A stretch of DNA of 64,000 bases, taken from the IMG/VR virus record IMGVR_UViG_3300020433_000002, positions 1 to 64,000 of that record; one strand, 5' to 3'. The stretch comes from a virus. Numbering within the stretch: the stretch's first letter is position 1; each line of letters begins with the position of its first letter. Both the position numbers and the translations under genes were made by a program. Below the pieces are notes generated by a model, which ran no database searches, was not told the origin of the DNA, and saw only the letters and a list, made by a program, of their open reading frames with translations. Shown here in pieces: positions 42,220-49,254 of the stretch.

Positions 42220-42544
42220 ATTTTTCGATTCAGAAATAGTTCGTAAAGAACTAAAAGATATCAATAAACTTCAACAGGAAGTTTATGGTACATTAATGAA
42301 TTTTAATACAATGCCCGATGAGGAAAAGATGGAACACGTTGATAAACTAAGTTCTTTACTTGAAATGCAAAAGGTCATGTACACAAGGTTATCCTTGTCT
42401 GATGATCCTGCAGCTGAAGAGATGAAAAAGAATTTAGAACAATCACTTACCATTTTGGGTTTCCCAGAAGGTACTGATATACTTACATTATTCCAAGGAA
42501 TGGATAAAACCATTCAAAAAATGAAAAACCATCTTGACGATTAA
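42212..42544 (+). CDS. DUF1825-like protein
   Basis: A 110-residue all-helical protein starting MSEFFDSEIVRKELKDINKL, with VMYTRLSLSDDPAAEEMKKN and a C-terminal GMDKTIQKMKNHL. The opening FFDSEIV and the F/Y-x-x-R-x-x-LSDD segment resemble the cyanobacterial DUF1825 family, which suggests a host origin. It lies between gp59 and gp32, where T4 has no counterpart. T4 gp33 shows no resemblance, and a better gp33 candidate lies at 39919. The gp32 promoter's -35 box overlaps its last codons. Confidence 0.75.
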   Translation: MSEFFDSEIVRKELKDINKLQQEVYGTLMNFNTMPDEEKMEHVDKLSSLLEMQKVMYTRLSLSDDPAAEEMKKNLEQSLTILGFPEGTDILTLFQGMDKTIQKMKNHLDD

Positions 42545-42562
42545 GTCAATGTATGGTATAAT
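42534..42562 (+). promoter_or_regulatory. Sigma70-type promoter of gp32
   Basis: TTGACG (42534-42539), a 17-nt spacer and TATAAT (42557-42562) preceded by TGG give a nearly perfect early-type promoter with an extended -10, 41 nt before the gp32 ATG. Confidence 0.8.
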
Positions 42563-42603
42563 CTAAACATCCCCCGAATCCAAATTAATCCGAGGTAATC
42601 TAA

Positions 42604-43518
42604 ATGTCATTCGCAGACTTAAAAAAACAATCCAAACTTGGCTCTTTAACTGCAAAGTTAGTTAAAGAAGTTGAGAAAATGAATAACAACGGTGCATCAG
42701 GTGATGACCGTCTTTGGAAATTAGACGTAGATAAATCAGGTAACGGCTATGCTGTTATAAGATTTCTACCTGCACCAGAAGGTGAGGATCTACCATTCGT
42801 AAAACTATACTCTCATGCCTTCCAAGGGCCTGGTGGTTGGTATATCGAAAACAGTTTGACTACTCTTGGTCAAAAAGATCCTGTTTCTGAGTACAATACC
42901 CAACTCTGGAACAATGGAACAGATGCAGGTAAAGATACTGCAAGAAAACAGAAACGTAAACTCACTTATATTAGTAACATCTATGTTGTGAAGGATCCTG
43001 CTAATCCTGAGAACGAAGGTAAAGTATTCTTATTCAAATATGGTAAGAAAATCTTTGATAAACTAACTGCAGCAATGCAACCTGAGTTTGAAGATGAGGA
43101 AGCAATTGATCCATTTGATTTCTGGCAAGGTGCTAACTTCAAATTGAAGGCTAAGAACGTTGCAGGTTATAGAAACTATGATTCTTCCGAGTTCGCAGCT
43201 CAAAGTCCACTATTAGACGATGATGAAGCGATGGAAGGATTATGGAAGAAGCAAGCATCACTTCAAGAGTTTGTAGGTGCTGATCAATTCAAATCATATG
43301 AAGATTTGAAGAAACGTCTAGGTTACGTATTAGGTAACAAGACTTCTGCACGTCCTGCATTCGATGAAGACTTAGAAGACTTAAGCGAAGGCCTAAGCAA
43401 GGCAGAACAAGTTGTTGCTGACGCAGTTTCTGCAACTCCTGCACCAGTAAGTGTTGGAGCTCCTGATGAAGAGGAAGATGATACACTATCATACTTTGCG
43501 AAACTCGCATCAGAATAA
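42604..43518 (+). CDS. gp32: Single-stranded DNA-binding protein gp32
   Basis: A 304-residue gp32 homologue. The N-terminal LKKQSKLGSLTAKLV corresponds to the cooperativity (LAST) region. The OB-fold core includes AVIRFLPAPEGEDLPFVKLY and SHAFQGPGGWYIENSLTTLG. The C-terminus is acidic (PDEEEDDTLSYFAKLASE), the docking tail for other replication proteins. The zinc ligands of T4 gp32 (three Cys after the WYIEN segment) are absent here, replaced by Ser/Asp residues. GAGG at 42592-42595 is the likely ribosome-binding site. A strong promoter precedes and a terminator follows. Confidence 0.95.
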   Translation: MSFADLKKQSKLGSLTAKLVKEVEKMNNNGASGDDRLWKLDVDKSGNGYAVIRFLPAPEGEDLPFVKLYSHAFQGPGGWYIENSLTTLGQKDPVSEYNTQLWNNGTDAGKDTARKQKRKLTYISNIYVVKDPANPENEGKVFLFKYGKKIFDKLTAAMQPEFEDEEAIDPFDFWQGANFKLKAKNVAGYRNYDSSEFAAQSPLLDDDEAMEGLWKKQASLQEFVGADQFKSYEDLKKRLGYVLGNKTSARPAFDEDLEDLSEGLSKAEQVVADAVSATPAPVSVGAPDEEEDDTLSYFAKLASE

Positions 43519-43525
43519 ACATAAT

Positions 43526-43551
43526 AAAAGGGGTCTTACGACCCCTTTTTT
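43526..43551. terminator. Bidirectional terminator between gp32 and gp53
   Basis: AAAAGGGGTC / GACCCCTTTT (10 bp) with a TTAC loop and T-run on the plus strand, and an A-run before the stem that serves as T-run for the minus strand. It separates convergent gp32 and gp53. Confidence 0.9.
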
Positions 43552-44209
43552 ATTGCACTGTAACTTTAGTATTTTCCGTTCGACTTAACTTATCAGTAAC
43601 ACGATTTGAAGATCTTTGTACTACCATTATATCTCTCATATCGTTGAGGAACTGATTAAGATAACGTTTTTTAAGAATATGTATAGAACTCTTCTCTATA
43701 TTTTTCTTTAGTTCATATTCAAAATTTGTAACTCCTTGTATTGTATCTACAGAAGCTGGAGTTATGTACTGATTGTAATAGAAATAAGTAACTGAAAAAT
43801 TACCATCAACTCTTTTACCTTTAGGAAGAATTAATCTTCCTTCCCCATCTATAATTTCTTTTGTTTCATAATGACGAATAGCATTTATATCTGCACCATA
43901 CTTATCTACACAGAAATTATATAATTGTTGATTAGTTAGAGGCCAATCATCTCTAACATTTAAAATTCCTGCAGTTAATAAAACAACCCAATCTAATTTA
44001 TCATCGCCATATAATTCCTCTGCAATATTATCAGGTCTAGCACCTTCTTGAATTTCATACTTGTCGAAGACAGTAAATACACCTTCTAAATCATCACGTA
44101 TTTTATTCCTTCTAAAAAGGTTCTTAACTACAATGTAACTTTGAGATGATAGACTATCAGATAAAAAATTCTGATATGCTACATCTGGTAACTCTCTAAA
44201 ATATCCCAT
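43550..44209 (-). CDS. gp53: Baseplate wedge subunit gp53
   Basis: A 219-residue protein matching T4-like gp53 (196 aa in T4). The N-terminal ELPDVAYQNFLSDSLSSQSY, the IQEGARPDNIAEELYGDDKL wedge-assembly (LysM-like) segment followed by DWVVLL, and DDWPLTNQQLYNFCVDKYG are typical. gp53 joins neighbouring wedges during baseplate assembly. It overlaps gp48 by one base in a minus-strand operon gp4-unknown-gp48-gp53. Confidence 0.88.
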   Translation of the reverse strand: MGYFRELPDVAYQNFLSDSLSSQSYIVVKNLFRRNKIRDDLEGVFTVFDKYEIQEGARPDNIAEELYGDDKLDWVVLLTAGILNVRDDWPLTNQQLYNFCVDKYGADINAIRHYETKEIIDGEGRLILPKGKRVDGNFSVTYFYYNQYITPASVDTIQGVTNFEYELKKNIEKSSIHILKKRYLNQFLNDMRDIMVVQRSSNRVTDKLSRTENTKVTVQ

Positions 44210-45144
44210 TAGAATCCAACTCCGTCTGAAGTATCTTCGTATGCTTTATAATCTTCATTGTAAACTGGTGTAAGTTCTGTAAAACTTAAAGCCATAGTCA
44301 TAGAAACTGGTGCACCATCATTATATGTTGCCCAAGTTCCATCTGCAGTATAGTTAACATTACATGATTTCAATGCACATAATTTAATTCTATTCAAATA
44401 ATCTGCTGCTTTTCCAAGATATTGAATTTCAAAAACTTTTGGTGTTTTGATCATAGCAGCACCCGCACCTTCTGGAGCCATATTTCTTTTGAATGCTTTG
44501 ATTATAGTTCTTACAGTTTGTGCTTCTTTCTGAAATCTTGGTGTAAATTTAAAATTAAAACTGAAATTTCTAATAGTTGGCCCTTTGAATAATAATTCCA
44601 TATTTGGATTCAATACTTGACCTGATCCTCTTGCTAATACATCAGCAGCACTAACATTACCTCCAACAGCACTAACTGCCTGTGCTGCAAAGTAATCTTT
44701 AACTAAAGGATTATCTTTAAGTTGATTAACTAAATTCTTTATTTCATTACCAGTTCCTTCCATATTTCCACCCATCACATTTCTAGCTGCATTAACACCA
44801 CCTGCTTCCAGAAAATTCATATTGCTTTGTCCCCAGTTAGCATTGTTACTATCTTGTAGTTGTGCGGGTACTGGTAGAATAATATTACCCAGTAGATCTG
44901 CTTTTAACCCATTACTATCTCTTGTTATTTGTCCACTTCTTTTATACTTAAAAATAGTAAACTTTAAAAAATCTTGAGTATTATCTACTGTACTATATGG
45001 ATATCTTAAACCTGTAGGTAGTTTTTCTGGAGCTGCTGGTTTTGGCTTAGCAGTAATCAGAGATTCATATTCTTTTACAACATCACTCTGTTGTTTATCA
45101 GTAAGTTTCTGATCTGTTGTTGTACTTGTTGTCTCTTCGGGCAT
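44209..45144 (-). CDS. gp48: Baseplate tail-tube cap gp48
   Basis: A 311-residue protein similar in plan to cyanophage gp48. A Thr/Lys-rich start is followed by LRYPYSTVDNTQDFLKFTIF, an Ala/Gly-rich middle, and a C-terminal tube-like fold with RNFSFNFKFTPRFQKEAQTV and VSMTMALSFTELTPVYNEDY. In T4, gp48 with gp54 forms the platform from which tube polymerises. A minus-strand TATAAATA lies 22 nt upstream. Confidence 0.8.
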   Translation of the reverse strand: MPEETTSTTTDQKLTDKQQSDVVKEYESLITAKPKPAAPEKLPTGLRYPYSTVDNTQDFLKFTIFKYKRSGQITRDSNGLKADLLGNIILPVPAQLQDSNNANWGQSNMNFLEAGGVNAARNVMGGNMEGTGNEIKNLVNQLKDNPLVKDYFAAQAVSAVGGNVSAADVLARGSGQVLNPNMELLFKGPTIRNFSFNFKFTPRFQKEAQTVRTIIKAFKRNMAPEGAGAAMIKTPKVFEIQYLGKAADYLNRIKLCALKSCNVNYTADGTWATYNDGAPVSMTMALSFTELTPVYNEDYKAYEDTSDGVGF

Positions 45145-45160
45145 AACAATTACAGTTTTA

Positions 45161-45634
45161 TTATCTATTTATACGGATATTCTGAAAAGGTATCTCTTGT
45201 GCGTCTGGAAGTTCCTCAGCAGTGATTAAATATAGTCCACCAGCGATCTCATCCCATGTATATTGTCTCATTTCACCCCAATGAAAGTTAAGTCCTTTGA
45301 ATCCCCAACTAAACACATTTGATACTGCAACTAAAGGGTTTTGATCATATTGGATATTTGGTGTTTTGGGTCGATATACAAATGTATAATAGTTCCCTGC
45401 TGTTGGTACTTTACCACTTTCACGTAATGCATTCATTACTTCTAACATCAAATCATCTGCACTTTCAGTACCAGTCATATTATCTAAAACTTCACGCAAT
45501 CTATTTAATTTAGCATCAGTAGGTCTTTTTTCTCTTTGATTTGCAGGAACAGGTAAACCTGTATATTGGCCAGGTTTAGTAGGATTTCTAGCATCAATCT
45601 CTGCTTTTATCTCTTCATAACTTTGTTTAGACAT
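45161..45634 (-). CDS. Conserved structural-operon protein, 157 aa
   Basis: A 157-residue protein starting MSKQSYEEIKAEIDARNPTK. The second half reads GNYYTFVYRPKTPNIQYDQN, then PLVAVSNVFSWGFKGLNFHW, a pattern (YTFxYxPKTP...PLV...GFxGLNFH) that recurs in phage virion operons. I cannot assign a T4 gene number. It lies between gp4 and gp48, overlaps gp4 by one base and contains the gp48 late promoter near its 3' end. Confidence 0.7.
   Translation of the reverse strand: MSKQSYEEIKAEIDARNPTKPGQYTGLPVPANQREKRPTDAKLNRLREVLDNMTGTESADDLMLEVMNALRESGKVPTAGNYYTFVYRPKTPNIQYDQNPLVAVSNVFSWGFKGLNFHWGEMRQYTWDEIAGGLYLITAEELPDAQEIPFQNIRINR
45166..45173 (-). promoter_or_regulatory. T4-like late promoter, minus strand
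   Basis: TATAAATA on the minus strand lies 22 nt upstream of the gp48 start, inside the 3' end of the preceding gene. Confidence 0.6.
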
Positions 45635-46071
45635 TACTTAATACCTAATTCGTCTTCTGTTAATACTTTAAATTCCCACATTCGGTCAGCACAATACTCT
45701 CTTGCTGCTTTCCATTTTGCTTGATTTCTAGCATATTCATAAACTTCGTAGATATACCCTTTTGTTTTCTTTTTTTGAGGTTTAGGTTCTACGCATTGTT
45801 TTTTTGGTTTGACCTCAATTAAATATTTTTTAACATGACCCGTTGATTCTTTAACCTTGATATAGAAATCTGGAAAGTATCTATGAATCCTATTATCAAC
45901 TGGAGATCTGTACGGGAGGAATATCTCTTCACTTCCCCACTCCAAAATGTTTTCGTTTTTATCACAGTAAACCATGAATTTACGTTCCCACAGAGAACGG
46001 TAAATTATGTTTCGAAAGTTACCTTTGTACTTCAATGGGTTACTTGGCTGATATCTTCCTTTGTAAGACAC
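45634..46071 (-). CDS. gp4: Head completion protein gp4
   Basis: A 145-residue homologue of T4 gp4 (gp50/65), needed to finish filled heads. The opening SYKGRYQPSNPLKYKGNFRN, IIYRSLWERKFMVYCDKN and EWGSEEIFLPYRSPVDNRIH match closely. FPDFYIKV and YLIEVKPKKQ give a PD...ExK arrangement, consistent with the TnsA-like endonuclease fold. The start is GTG at 46071. A divergent late promoter lies upstream. Confidence 0.92.
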   Translation of the reverse strand: MSYKGRYQPSNPLKYKGNFRNIIYRSLWERKFMVYCDKNENILEWGSEEIFLPYRSPVDNRIHRYFPDFYIKVKESTGHVKKYLIEVKPKKQCVEPKPQKKKTKGYIYEVYEYARNQAKWKAAREYCADRMWEFKVLTEDELGIK

Positions 46072-46104
46072 TAAATAGAAATATAATAATATAACTATAT
46101 TTAG
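46071..46104. promoter_or_regulatory. Symmetrical divergent late promoter region
   Basis: CTAAATA on the plus strand (46071-46077) and its reverse complement TATTTAG (46098-46104) face outward toward two genes, 28 nt before the plus-strand GTG at 46106 and 26 nt before the minus-strand GTG at 46071. Confidence 0.5.
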
Positions 46105-46105
46105 A

Positions 46106-46744
46106 GTGGCTGGACTTATTTCAAAATATAAAATGGGTACTCTTACTAGGATGGATCTTAGTAAGGTCTCTTTGAATAACCAATATCAGGTACATATTGC
46201 AGGTATATCATTCGAATTAAAGAGATATCTTCAACAATATTATGATCTGCCTAATGATTATGCAAATGGTAATAAGGTTGGTATAATGTGTGCTGAAGCT
46301 ACATTACCTACCAGTTCATTTGCTACATCAGAAGTTAAAGATAATTATCAAGGAATCAATCAACAGTTTGCACATACAAGAATATATGTTGATAGTGATT
46401 TCTCATTCTACGTAGATCAAGATTATAATGTTCTTAAATTTTTTGAGGGATGGATGGATTATGTTGCAGGTGATGATAACTTTAAAGGTATCACCCGTAC
46501 TGATGATAACAATTACTATAGAAGATTAAACTATCCTATGAACAGAGATAACAAGATAGGATACAAGTCTGGATCATTAACAATTACAAAATTTGAAAAG
46601 AATCTAGATCCAAAGAAAAGTATTACTTATGAATATGTAAATGCCTTTCCAAAGTCAATGACTTCAATACCCGTGCAATATGGTGGTGCTGATCTTGTAA
46701 AGGTAAATGTTCAGTTTGCTTACGATAGATATAGAATGAAATAA
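46106..46744 (+). CDS. Tail-tube-fold baseplate protein, probable gp54
   Basis: A 212-residue protein with tail-tube character: AEATLPTSSFATSEVKDNYQ, FSFYVDQDYNVLKFFEGWMD and VNVQFAYDRYRMK at the C-terminus. Both the gp19 tube subunit and the gp54 tube initiator share this fold. Position beside gp48, gp53 and gp26, and single copy at the head of the hub operon, favour gp54 (320 aa in T4, so this would be shortened). GTG start at 46106. Confidence 0.6.
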   Translation: MAGLISKYKMGTLTRMDLSKVSLNNQYQVHIAGISFELKRYLQQYYDLPNDYANGNKVGIMCAEATLPTSSFATSEVKDNYQGINQQFAHTRIYVDSDFSFYVDQDYNVLKFFEGWMDYVAGDDNFKGITRTDDNNYYRRLNYPMNRDNKIGYKSGSLTITKFEKNLDPKKSITYEYVNAFPKSMTSIPVQYGGADLVKVNVQFAYDRYRMK

Positions 46745-46791
46745 AAAGTCGGTGAAACCCGTATATATAATATATAATGATTTGATTTATT

Positions 46792-47514
46792 ATGCCCTTA
46801 CCAAAAATTAATACCCCCGTCTATGAATTGGTATTACCTTCTAGTGGAAGAAAAGTTAAATATAGACCATTCTTAGTTAGAGAAGAAAAGATTTTAATTA
46901 TGGCCTTGGAATCTGAAAATCAAAAGCAGATTTCTGAAGCAGTTAAAACAGTAATAGGACAGTGTGTTCAAACACGAGGTATCAAGGTCGAAAAAATGGC
47001 GACGTTTGATATCGAATATCTATTTTTAAATGTTCGTGCAAAATCTGTTGGTGAATCTGTTGAGGTCAATGTAACCTGTCCTGATGATGGAGAAACACAG
47101 GTTGTAATGGAAATCGACATTGATGCTATCAAAGTTCAAAAGAATCCAGACCATAGTGATATTATTAAATTAGATGATAATTTATCAGTTAAAATGGCTT
47201 ATCCATCTATGACTCAATTTATTGAGACTAATTTTGAACTGGATACTGAGAAAGCTCAAGTAGATCAATCTCTTGAAGTTATTATGAAATGCATTGATCA
47301 AGTATATACTGCAGAGGAATCTTGGGATGCTTCTGACTGTACTAAAAAAGAATTGAAGGAATTTGTTGAGTCTATGAACTCTAAACAGTTTAAGGACATT
47401 GAAAAATTCTTTGATACAATGCCTAAACTACAACATAAAGTTGAGGTATTTAATCCAAAGACTAAAGTAAAAAGTGAAGTGATGTTGGAGGGTCTAGCAA
47501 GTTTTTTCGCTTAG
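46792..47514 (+). CDS. gp26: Baseplate hub subunit gp26
   Basis: A 240-residue protein resembling cyanophage gp26 / T4 baseplate protein family (T4 gp26, 208 aa). The start MPLPKINTPVYELVLPSSGR, KYRPFLVREEKILIMALESE and VTCPDDGE are typical. In T4 it is part of hub assembly. Its last codons contain the heptamer T-TTT-TTC, two codons before the stop, and a -1 shift there would extend it into the gp51-like frame. TATAAT-like sequences at 46766-46778 precede it, with no obvious late promoter. Confidence 0.85.
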   Translation: MPLPKINTPVYELVLPSSGRKVKYRPFLVREEKILIMALESENQKQISEAVKTVIGQCVQTRGIKVEKMATFDIEYLFLNVRAKSVGESVEVNVTCPDDGETQVVMEIDIDAIKVQKNPDHSDIIKLDDNLSVKMAYPSMTQFIETNFELDTEKAQVDQSLEVIMKCIDQVYTAEESWDASDCTKKELKEFVESMNSKQFKDIEKFFDTMPKLQHKVEVFNPKTKVKSEVMLEGLASFFA

Positions 47515-47537
47515 CTCTAGCTCATGAGAGTCTAGAG
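47502..47537 (+). other. Putative programmed -1 frameshift site
   Basis: The canonical slippery heptamer T TTT TTC (47502-47508, in the gp26 frame) is followed after six bases by an inverted repeat CTCTAG/CTAGAG (47515-47520 / 47532-47537) that can form a stimulatory hairpin. The gp26 stop is at 47512-47514. The -1 frame is open from before the heptamer to 47693. Confidence 0.6.
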
Positions 47538-47693
47538 AATTACTATCGGACTAATTTTGCCCTCATGCAACACCATAAATATAGCTTAACAGAGTTAGAA
47601 AACATGATTCCTTGGGAAAGAGAGATTTATGTTTCACTTCTCCAGCAATATATTGAAGAAGAAAATCTAAAAGCACAACAACGACGTGGCTAA
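47508..47693 (+). CDS. gp51-like C-terminal extension of gp26 (-1 frame)
   Basis: After the slippery site the -1 frame encodes 61 more residues (RLALAHESLENYYRTNFALM, then HHKYSLTELENMIPWEREIY and QQYIEEENLKAQQRRG). A shifted product would be 300 residues. The first ATG of this frame is at 47565, giving a 42-residue ORF, but no convincing ribosome-binding site precedes it. The SLTELENMIPWEREIY segment resembles short gp51-like hub assembly proteins and the T part of GT-type tail chaperones. The next gene starts inside its last codons. Confidence 0.6.
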   Translation, partial: RLALAHESLENYYRTNFALMQHHKYSLTELENMIPWEREIYVSLLQQYIEEENLKAQQRRG

Positions 47694-49254
47694 AGTAGCA
47701 AAAGCAAAACCTAAAATTAAAGCATCAAAAGTAACTGCTCTTGGTGGGAAAGGTGCTGCTCCAATCAAAAGAAGAGGAAGACCAAAGAAGTTACAGACAC
47801 TCGCAGAGGTAAAGGCTGCGATAGATGCAAAAAACCCAACGTTTGTGAGTCCTATTACAGGAGGTAAATTACCAGGCACAGGGCCTAAGATAGATCCAAG
47901 TAAACTTGTACCTGATACTGTTGATGATGAATTAAGACAGAAAGTTGAAAATAATTCCATAAAAATCACTAAACTTAAGAATATACTTAAATTAAGAAGA
48001 GAGAATGATCCTACTGATGAGATAGCAGAGGTATCTTTAATACTTCAAGATATTGGTAATGCATTGAGTCAAGATTTTGCAAATAGAATTACGCAAGAGA
48101 AAGATGCGATAGCAACTTTAAGAGGAACAGCAGACAGAAAGAAAAGAACGGGTGCAGAAGCAGGAATAGAAGCTGTTAAGAAGATCGGTGGTACAATAGG
48201 TAAGGCATTTGATACAGTAACTGCACCAGCAAAGAATATACTTGATAAAGTTATAAATTTCTTTGCGGCCATAGCGGGAGGATTTATTGCAGATAAAGCA
48301 ATAACATGGTTAGCCAATAATAATGAAGCAATTACAAGTTTCTTTAAATTCTTAGAGAATCATGGTCAGAAACTTCTAATTGGATTAGGAGCCATTGTTG
48401 GTGGTGTTCTTGTTATGAAAATTTTCAAGAAAGTTAAAGCACTTGTTAAGTTTGTTAATAGTGTCTTTAAAGGATTGAATAGGGCTAGACGACTGGCTAG
48501 AGTCTTCTTAAAACGAACGCTCCCAAAAATGCTTAAAAATGCTAAGACATTAATTAAGAATGGTGTGTCTGCAATTAAGAATTTTGCTAAGAATCTACCT
48601 GGTGCAAAAGGTTTATTTAAACTAGGAAAAAATATAATAAAAGGTGGAAAGAATTTAATAAAAGGTGGAAAGACTCTATTAAAGAGTGGTGGTAAATTAC
48701 TGAAGAGTGGTGGAAAAAGTTTACTTAAAAATTTAGGTAAGGCAGGAGGTAAGTCACTCCTTAAAAAGATCCCTATTGTTGGACTAGGTTTAGGTGCTGC
48801 ATTTGCTGTAGGTAGATTAATGTCTAAACCACCAGATTGGAAAGGTGCTTTAGGTGAAATGGCTTCTGGTGCTGCTTCTATGATTCCTGGTGTTGGAACT
48901 GGTCTTTCACTTGCTATTGATGCTGGTATGATGGTGAGAGATAATAAGTTGAGTAAGGATGAGAAGAATCTAAAAGATGCTATGGGTGATTATGAAAAAA
49001 CAGCAGAAGCAATCGCAGGTAAAGAACAACAACTTAACTTCAACAAAAATGTTAGTCCTACAGGAGATCTTACAGATCCTAATGCGGATGGTGTGACTAC
49101 AGTTCTAGACCCCATAACAATTTCTCAACAAGCACAACAAAAACAGGCTGACTTTTTGGGTGGTGAGTTTGATAGTGTACCTCTTATTGGTGCAGAGGAT
49201 ATGAGTAACTATTATATTCTTCAAACTAAAGAAAAACTAGGGATATACGTATAA
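47686..49254 (+). CDS. Tape-measure-like tail/hub protein, 522 aa
   Basis: A very basic protein beginning at GTG (VAKVAKAKPKIKASKVTALG). A central hydrophobic stretch includes ILDKVINFFAAIAGGFIADK. Around residues 310-365 there is a run of Gly/Lys amphipathic repeats (IIKGGKNLIKGGKTLLKSGG, SLLKNLGKAGGKSLLKK), then a Gly/Ala-rich hydrophobic segment (GLGLGAAFAVG). It follows the gp26/gp51 genes, where tape-measure proteins follow frameshifted chaperones in other tailed phages. It may correspond to T4 gp29 by position, but sequence similarity is not evident to me. Its start overlaps the gp51-like frame by eight bases. Confidence 0.65.
   Translation: MAKVAKAKPKIKASKVTALGGKGAAPIKRRGRPKKLQTLAEVKAAIDAKNPTFVSPITGGKLPGTGPKIDPSKLVPDTVDDELRQKVENNSIKITKLKNILKLRRENDPTDEIAEVSLILQDIGNALSQDFANRITQEKDAIATLRGTADRKKRTGAEAGIEAVKKIGGTIGKAFDTVTAPAKNILDKVINFFAAIAGGFIADKAITWLANNNEAITSFFKFLENHGQKLLIGLGAIVGGVLVMKIFKKVKALVKFVNSVFKGLNRARRLARVFLKRTLPKMLKNAKTLIKNGVSAIKNFAKNLPGAKGLFKLGKNIIKGGKNLIKGGKTLLKSGGKLLKSGGKSLLKNLGKAGGKSLLKKIPIVGLGLGAAFAVGRLMSKPPDWKGALGEMASGAASMIPGVGTGLSLAIDAGMMVRDNKLSKDEKNLKDAMGDYEKTAEAIAGKEQQLNFNKNVSPTGDLTDPNADGVTTVLDPITISQQAQQKQADFLGGEFDSVPLIGAEDMSNYYILQTKEKLGIYV

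Noticed and set aside
42212-42544. Assignment of the gene before gp32 as gp33
   Set aside because: Sequence fits DUF1825 rather than T4 gp33; the protein at 39919-40179 aligns better with gp33.
46766-46778. TATAAT repeats before gp26 as an early promoter
   Set aside because: No -35 box and a simple TA-repeat context; not distinguishable from AT-rich spacer.
47572-47580. ATAAATA-like sequence as promoter for the tape-measure gene
   Set aside because: Over 100 nt from the start and within the gp51-like coding frame.
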